A stretch of DNA of 64,000 bases, from positions 2,356,001 through 2,420,000 of the forward strand of contig JASSUI010000001.1 of assembly GCA_031963415.1 (NCBI GenBank), read 5' to 3'. This document shows, piece by piece, positions 60,688-64,000 of the stretch. The notes below the pieces were generated by a model. The model saw only the letters and a list, made by a program, of their open reading frames with translations. It did not search any database and was not told the DNA's origin. Position numbers and translations under genes: made by a program. Numbering within the stretch: the first letter of the stretch is position 1; every line of letters starts with the position of its first letter. The DNA comes from JASSUD01 sp031963415. GTDB taxonomy: Bacteria > Pseudomonadota > Gammaproteobacteria > Burkholderiales > Burkholderiaceae.

Positions 60688-61932
60688 ATGAATACGCCAT
60701 CAAGCCCCTCTACAACTTACCCTATCACTGATGCAGTGCGTCATGCGCTTGCAGTGACGCAGCGTGGCTGTGATGAATTGCTGATTGAAGATCTATTTGT
60801 GCAAAAGCTCGCACGCAGTGAAGCCACGGGTAAACCATTACGCGTCAAACTTGGTCTTGACCCCACTGCGCCCGACCTTCATCTTGGTCACACGGTCGTG
60901 TTGAATAAATTGCGTCAGTTACAAGAATTAGGCCATACCGTCATCTTCTTGATTGGTGACTTTACTTCGTTGATTGGCGATCCATCTGGGCGCAATGCGA
61001 CTCGGCCGCCGTTGACACGAGAGCAAATCGAAGCGAATGCGCGAACTTATTTTGAGCAAGCCGCTTTGGTATTAGATCGGGAGAAAACCGAAATTCGTTA
61101 CAACAGCGAATGGTCAATGGCACTGGGAGCGGATGGCATGATTCGCTTGGCATCGCAATATACCGTTGCGCGGATGCTCGAGCGAGATGATTTTAAAAAA
61201 CGTTTTCAAGGTAATGCGCCCATTGCTATTCATGAATTTTTATATCCGTTGATGCAAGGTTATGATTCGGTCGCATTGCAATCTGACTTGGAGTTAGGTG
61301 GAACCGATCAAAAATTCAATCTGCTAGTTGGGCGCGAACTGCAGAAGCAAGCAGGGCAGGAGCCGCAGTGTATCTTGACGATGCCGCTGCTTGAAGGTTT
61401 GGATGGTGTTGAAAAAATGTCCAAATCAAAGGGCAACGTGATTGCGCTGCAGGACAAACCAAACGATATGTTCGGTAAAGTGATGAGCATCTCGGATGAA
61501 TTAATGTGGCGTTACTATGAATTACTGTCGGCGCGCAGCCTTGATGAAATTAATGAATTTCGACGGGCTGCTGAAGCAGGCCGCAATCCACGAGAACTTA
61601 AGGTATTGCTTGCGCAAGAAATTGTCACCCGTTTTCATTCATCAAGCGCCGCGCAGCACGCGTTAGAAGATTTTAATCAACGTGCGCAAGGTGGTATTCC
61701 TGATGAAATTCCTGATGTTCAATTAAGCGGTGCGCCTCTTGCTATTGGTGCAGTGCTCAAGCAAGCTGGCTTGGTGCCATCGACGAGTGAAGCATCGCGT
61801 AATATTGAACAAGGCGGGGTGCGCATTGATGGAGTAAAGATCAGCGATAAAAACTTAAAGCTAGAAGCGGGGATTTATGTTGTGCAGGTGGGTAAACGCC
61901 GCTTTGCTCGTATTACGCTAGTCACTGGCTGA
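60688..61932 (+). CDS. tyrS: Tyrosyl-tRNA synthetase
   Basis: Class I synthetase for tRNA-Tyr. The HIGH-type motif is DPTAPDLHLGHTVVLNKL and the KMSKS loop is VEKMSKSKGNVIAL. IGDFTSLIGDPSGRN and LGGTDQKFNLLVGRELQ are conserved. A C-terminal S4 RNA-binding domain ends the protein (NIEQGGVRIDGVKISDKNLK). This is the HLGH-containing TyrS/TyrZ subgroup common in betaproteobacteria. The ATG at 60688 (MNTPSSPS) is taken as start; a longer version from 60637 has no family support. Confidence 0.94.
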   Translation: MNTPSSPSTTYPITDAVRHALAVTQRGCDELLIEDLFVQKLARSEATGKPLRVKLGLDPTAPDLHLGHTVVLNKLRQLQELGHTVIFLIGDFTSLIGDPSGRNATRPPLTREQIEANARTYFEQAALVLDREKTEIRYNSEWSMALGADGMIRLASQYTVARMLERDDFKKRFQGNAPIAIHEFLYPLMQGYDSVALQSDLELGGTDQKFNLLVGRELQKQAGQEPQCILTMPLLEGLDGVEKMSKSKGNVIALQDKPNDMFGKVMSISDELMWRYYELLSARSLDEINEFRRAAEAGRNPRELKVLLAQEIVTRFHSSSAAQHALEDFNQRAQGGIPDEIPDVQLSGAPLAIGAVLKQAGLVPSTSEASRNIEQGGVRIDGVKISDKNLKLEAGIYVVQVGKRRFARITLVTG

Positions 61933-62091
61933 TTGGCTGATGATTTGGGCCTACTTAGCGTTTTTCTGAGCGCCCTATTTATGATCTCAAAGAGTGAAAA
62001 TTAGTGAGGTTAAGGGTAATTATGTTGGGGCTTGTTCTTCATCCCAACGTGGTGTGCTGATAACTAAGCATCAATTCAAACAGCCTAGATA
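61933..62091. other. Short gap between tyrS and dnaQ
   Basis: No gene. ATGTTGGGGCTTGTTCTTCA (from 62021) followed by TCCCAAC is a degenerate relative of the family C hairpin and may serve as a terminator between the convergent genes. Confidence 0.4.
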
Positions 62092-62784
62092 TTAGGCTGA
62101 ATCCTTTTTCCATACAGAAGCGGAAAGCTCCGCTAAAATTTTTGCGTGCGCAGCTTCTTCTTCAGGACTAGCTAACTGAATTGGAAGAGAGGAGGGCGGA
62201 ACGGCAGTCGCTGTTTCGACACTTGCTGAAATAGAATCAACCTCTACATCAGTAATACCCAACTGCGTTTGCCCACGAGTGAGCGCTAAATAAACCTGAG
62301 CAAGCAATTCTGCATCTAATAGCGCACCGTGAAGTGTTCGATGTCCACGGCGGATGCCGAAGCGATCACAGAGGGCATCTAATGAATGTCGCTTGCCAGG
62401 AAAAAGCAGTCTTGACTGTACAAGGGTATCGATAACGGCGCTGCAGTGGCTATTAAAGTCAGGAAGCCCTAACCGTTTTAATTCGGCATTAAGAAATCCG
62501 ACATCAAATGGGGCATTGTGAATAATCACTTCTGCCCCTTTTAAAAAGTCGCAGAATTGTTCAGCGATTTCTGCAAATTTTGGTTTGTCACTCAAAAATT
62601 CAGTGGTAAGGCCGTGCACCGCGAGCGCTGCTGGATCGCTATCACGCTCTGGATTGATATAAAAGTGTAGGTTATTGCCAGTTAAGCGGCGTTGATACAG
62701 CTCAACACAACCAATTTCAATGACGCGATCGCCCGTAGCAGCATTTAATCCGGTCGTCTCAGTATCGATCACGAGTTGGCGCAT
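62092..62784 (-). CDS. dnaQ: DNA polymerase III epsilon subunit (proofreading exonuclease)
   Basis: 3'-5' exonuclease of the replicative polymerase. The DEDDh motifs are all present: VIDTETTGL (Exo I, near residue 5), HNAPFDVGFLNAEL (Exo II) and RTLHGALLDAELLAQVYL (Exo III with the catalytic His). The C-terminal ~50 residues are Ala/Glu/Ser-rich and would contact the alpha subunit. 230 residues is normal. The start overlaps the rnhA stop by 16 bp, the conserved rnhA-dnaQ arrangement. Confidence 0.95.
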   Translation of the reverse strand: MRQLVIDTETTGLNAATGDRVIEIGCVELYQRRLTGNNLHFYINPERDSDPAALAVHGLTTEFLSDKPKFAEIAEQFCDFLKGAEVIIHNAPFDVGFLNAELKRLGLPDFNSHCSAVIDTLVQSRLLFPGKRHSLDALCDRFGIRRGHRTLHGALLDAELLAQVYLALTRGQTQLGITDVEVDSISASVETATAVPPSSLPIQLASPEEEAAHAKILAELSASVWKKDSA

Positions 62785-63239
62785 ATTCTTCCTTGATAAT
62801 TCTTGATTGTCGTAATGCCATGTCGGGCAAGCTGGTCTGCACGTTCATTTTCTGGGTGCCCAGCATGCCCTTTAATCCACTGCCATTTCACTTTGTGATA
62901 ATTCGCCAGCGTGTCAAGGCGTTTCCATAAATCGACATTTTTGACGGGGGCTTTTGCGCTCGTCTGCCAATTCCTTTTTTTCCAATTATGAATCCATTCG
63001 CTGATGCCTTTTTGTACATATTGCGAATCAGTGTAAACAATCACATCACATCGCTTCTGTAACGCTTCGAGGCCAGCGATGACGGCCATTAATTCCATAC
63101 GATTATTTGTGGTTTGAGGCTCTCCCCCAAATAATTCTTTTTCGTGCTCGCCATAACGTAGTATGGCTCCCCAGCCACCAGGGCCTGGGTTACCACTACA
63201 TGCACCATCGGTATAAATTTCAACGGGATTTAAAGCCAT
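62769..63239 (-). CDS. rnhA: Ribonuclease HI
   Basis: Cleaves RNA in RNA-DNA hybrids. VEIYTDGACSGNPGPGGWGA carries the first catalytic Asp; NNRMELMAVIAGLEAL the Glu; VIVYTDSQYVQKGI the second Asp; and HAGHPENERADQLA the last Asp with its His. The ATG at 63239 (MALNPVEIYTDGACS) is chosen on family length (156 residues); it overlaps the end of the upstream methyltransferase gene by 20 bp. Confidence 0.95.
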   Translation of the reverse strand: MALNPVEIYTDGACSGNPGPGGWGAILRYGEHEKELFGGEPQTTNNRMELMAVIAGLEALQKRCDVIVYTDSQYVQKGISEWIHNWKKRNWQTSAKAPVKNVDLWKRLDTLANYHKVKWQWIKGHAGHPENERADQLARHGITTIKNYQGRICANS

Positions 63240-64000
63240 CTTTTTGTTTAAAGCTACGTGGTGTAATAACAGAAGTGAATGAAGGGACAAGCTTTGAAGG
63301 CTTAGTCTGTTTAGGCGTGATCAGTCGCACGCTGCGCACTCGCTTGACCGCGGTAATCATATAAGCCGCGCCTAAAATTGGCCACCAACGATCCCCAGCA
63401 GCCTCCATAAATGTACATCTATCAAGCCAATTTTGGCTTTTAAAAGCTGGCCGGTAGCAGCCAAAGCGGCCTCGACTTAATTCAAAGCCGAGCAGTTTAA
63501 GCCAATCTTTTAATCGAGAGAAGGCAATGAGGTTTTGTACAGCAGGTAGAAAAGGCCGCTTAATGGTTCGCCCACACAACTGCTGTAGGCCCCATAAACT
63601 TAAAGAATTAAAACCCAGAATAATTAACCTTCCCTCTGGCAACAGCACACGTTCTGCTTCTCTTAGCAAATAATGCGGTTCATGCGTGAATTCCAGCGTA
63701 TGGGGTAAAACGAGCAGATCAACGCTTTGTGTGTCAAAGGGTAGTTCGGGAAAGTCACACCAGATGAGATCTTTCTTTTGCAATGGCTCAGCGGCGTTAG
63801 CGTTATGCTGACATGCGTTGACGTCATAAGTATAAGGCGCGCTTACACTACTTGATGCGTCTAACACTAAGCCGCGATAGGGCATGCGGTTTTCTCGAAG
63901 TGCGTCGATTTGAGGCAAACCCAGTTGCAACGCATGGTAGCCGAAAATATCTGGTACGCTTTGATCAAGTTGAGACTGTTCCCAGTCCAATAAATAGCGG
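63220..64000 (-). CDS. SAM-dependent methyltransferase, partial at right edge
   Basis: The class I methyltransferase-like protein runs off the right edge: reading upstream of 63990 continues in frame (RYLLDWEQSQ). IFGYHALQLGLPQID, then LPFDTQSVDLLVLPHTLEFT and LLREAERVLLPEGRLIILGF match the methyltransferase (UbiE/type 11-like) located next to rnhA-dnaQ in betaproteobacteria. The substrate is unknown. The C-terminus is basic. At least 259 residues are within the window. Confidence 0.85.
   Translation of the reverse strand, partial: RYLLDWEQSQLDQSVPDIFGYHALQLGLPQIDALRENRMPYRGLVLDASSSVSAPYTYDVNACQHNANAAEPLQKKDLIWCDFPELPFDTQSVDLLVLPHTLEFTHEPHYLLREAERVLLPEGRLIILGFNSLSLWGLQQLCGRTIKRPFLPAVQNLIAFSRLKDWLKLLGFELSRGRFGCYRPAFKSQNWLDRCTFMEAAGDRWWPILGAAYMITAVKRVRSVRLITPKQTKPSKLVPSFTSVITPRSFKQKDGFKSR

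Overview
The window looks like a chromosomal segment of a Burkholderiaceae betaproteobacterium with signs of genome erosion. The housekeeping proteins (TolQRAB-Pal-CpoB, GlyA-NrdR, the TfpA-type minor pilin cluster, methyltransferase-RnhA-DnaQ, YqjD/YqjE/YqjK-like, RplM-RpsI-ErpA) and their order fit Burkholderia relatives. Moderate base composition, long intergenic spacers, dispersed palindromic repeats, gene remnants, several insertion-sequence carcasses and a large eukaryote-like NACHT/HEAT protein point to a host-associated lineage. An endofungal relative such as Mycoavidus or Glomeribacter is my guess. The genus is inference, not shown by the sequence.

Layout. 0-7 kb: the tail of an MsbA-like ABC exporter, then a minus-strand block rng, rsfS, nadD, hemF, purD and a YebC regulator. 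The rlmH and maf genes that I expect between rsfS and rng are absent. 7-9 kb: a DUF3175 protein and a decayed stress cluster (CBS-domain pseudogene, intact phosphoribosyltransferase, C-terminal scrap of an erythromycin-esterase gene). 9.5-15.2 kb: parE and parC (topoisomerase IV) separated by an orphan Ser-rich repeat protein. 15.2-18.4 kb: a RidA protein, a small membrane protein and an ArnT/PMT-like glycosyltransferase. 18.6-26.9 kb: an accessory island with IS5 and IS4 fragments, a truncated serine recombinase, a three-gene cassette headed by a phage tail-collar protein, an IS3 scrap and an orphan membrane protein, ending at the 3' side of tRNA-Leu(CAG). 27-31.7 kb: fabI, an orphan gene, a secreted NlpC/P60 peptidase overlapping gltX.

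31.8-37.3 kb: IS982 and IS3 scraps, then a 1484-residue TPR-NACHT-HEAT protein with a recent-looking 99-bp tandem array, divergently paired with a small two-helix membrane protein. This is the best candidate for an undescribed system in the window. 37.5-43 kb: the complete ybgC-tolQRAB-pal-cpoB envelope operon. 43.5-48.9 kb: glyA, nrdR and five type IV pilus pseudopilin genes (fimT, pilV, pilW, pilX, pilE) without pilY1. 49.2-50.5 kb: the YqjD/E/K-like trio. 50.8-51.6 kb: a fully delimited IS1-family element with an exact 8-bp target duplication, sitting on the stop codon of cfa. 51.6-64 kb: cfa, pdxH, tcdA, glnS, a glycine-zipper lipoprotein, rplM-rpsI, erpA, anmK, tyrS, dnaQ, rnhA and a SAM methyltransferase that runs off the right edge.

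Three themes recur. First, two conserved enzymes (HemF and ErpA) each carry an in-frame internal insertion of about 40 residues. Second, at least three families of imperfect palindromes of 25-170 bp sit in intergenic gaps, one of them reaching into the end of ybgC. Third, both multi-frame transposases are split at poly-A runs (A7 and A9), where slippage could restore the full protein. No CRISPR array, rRNA operon or integrase gene was seen.
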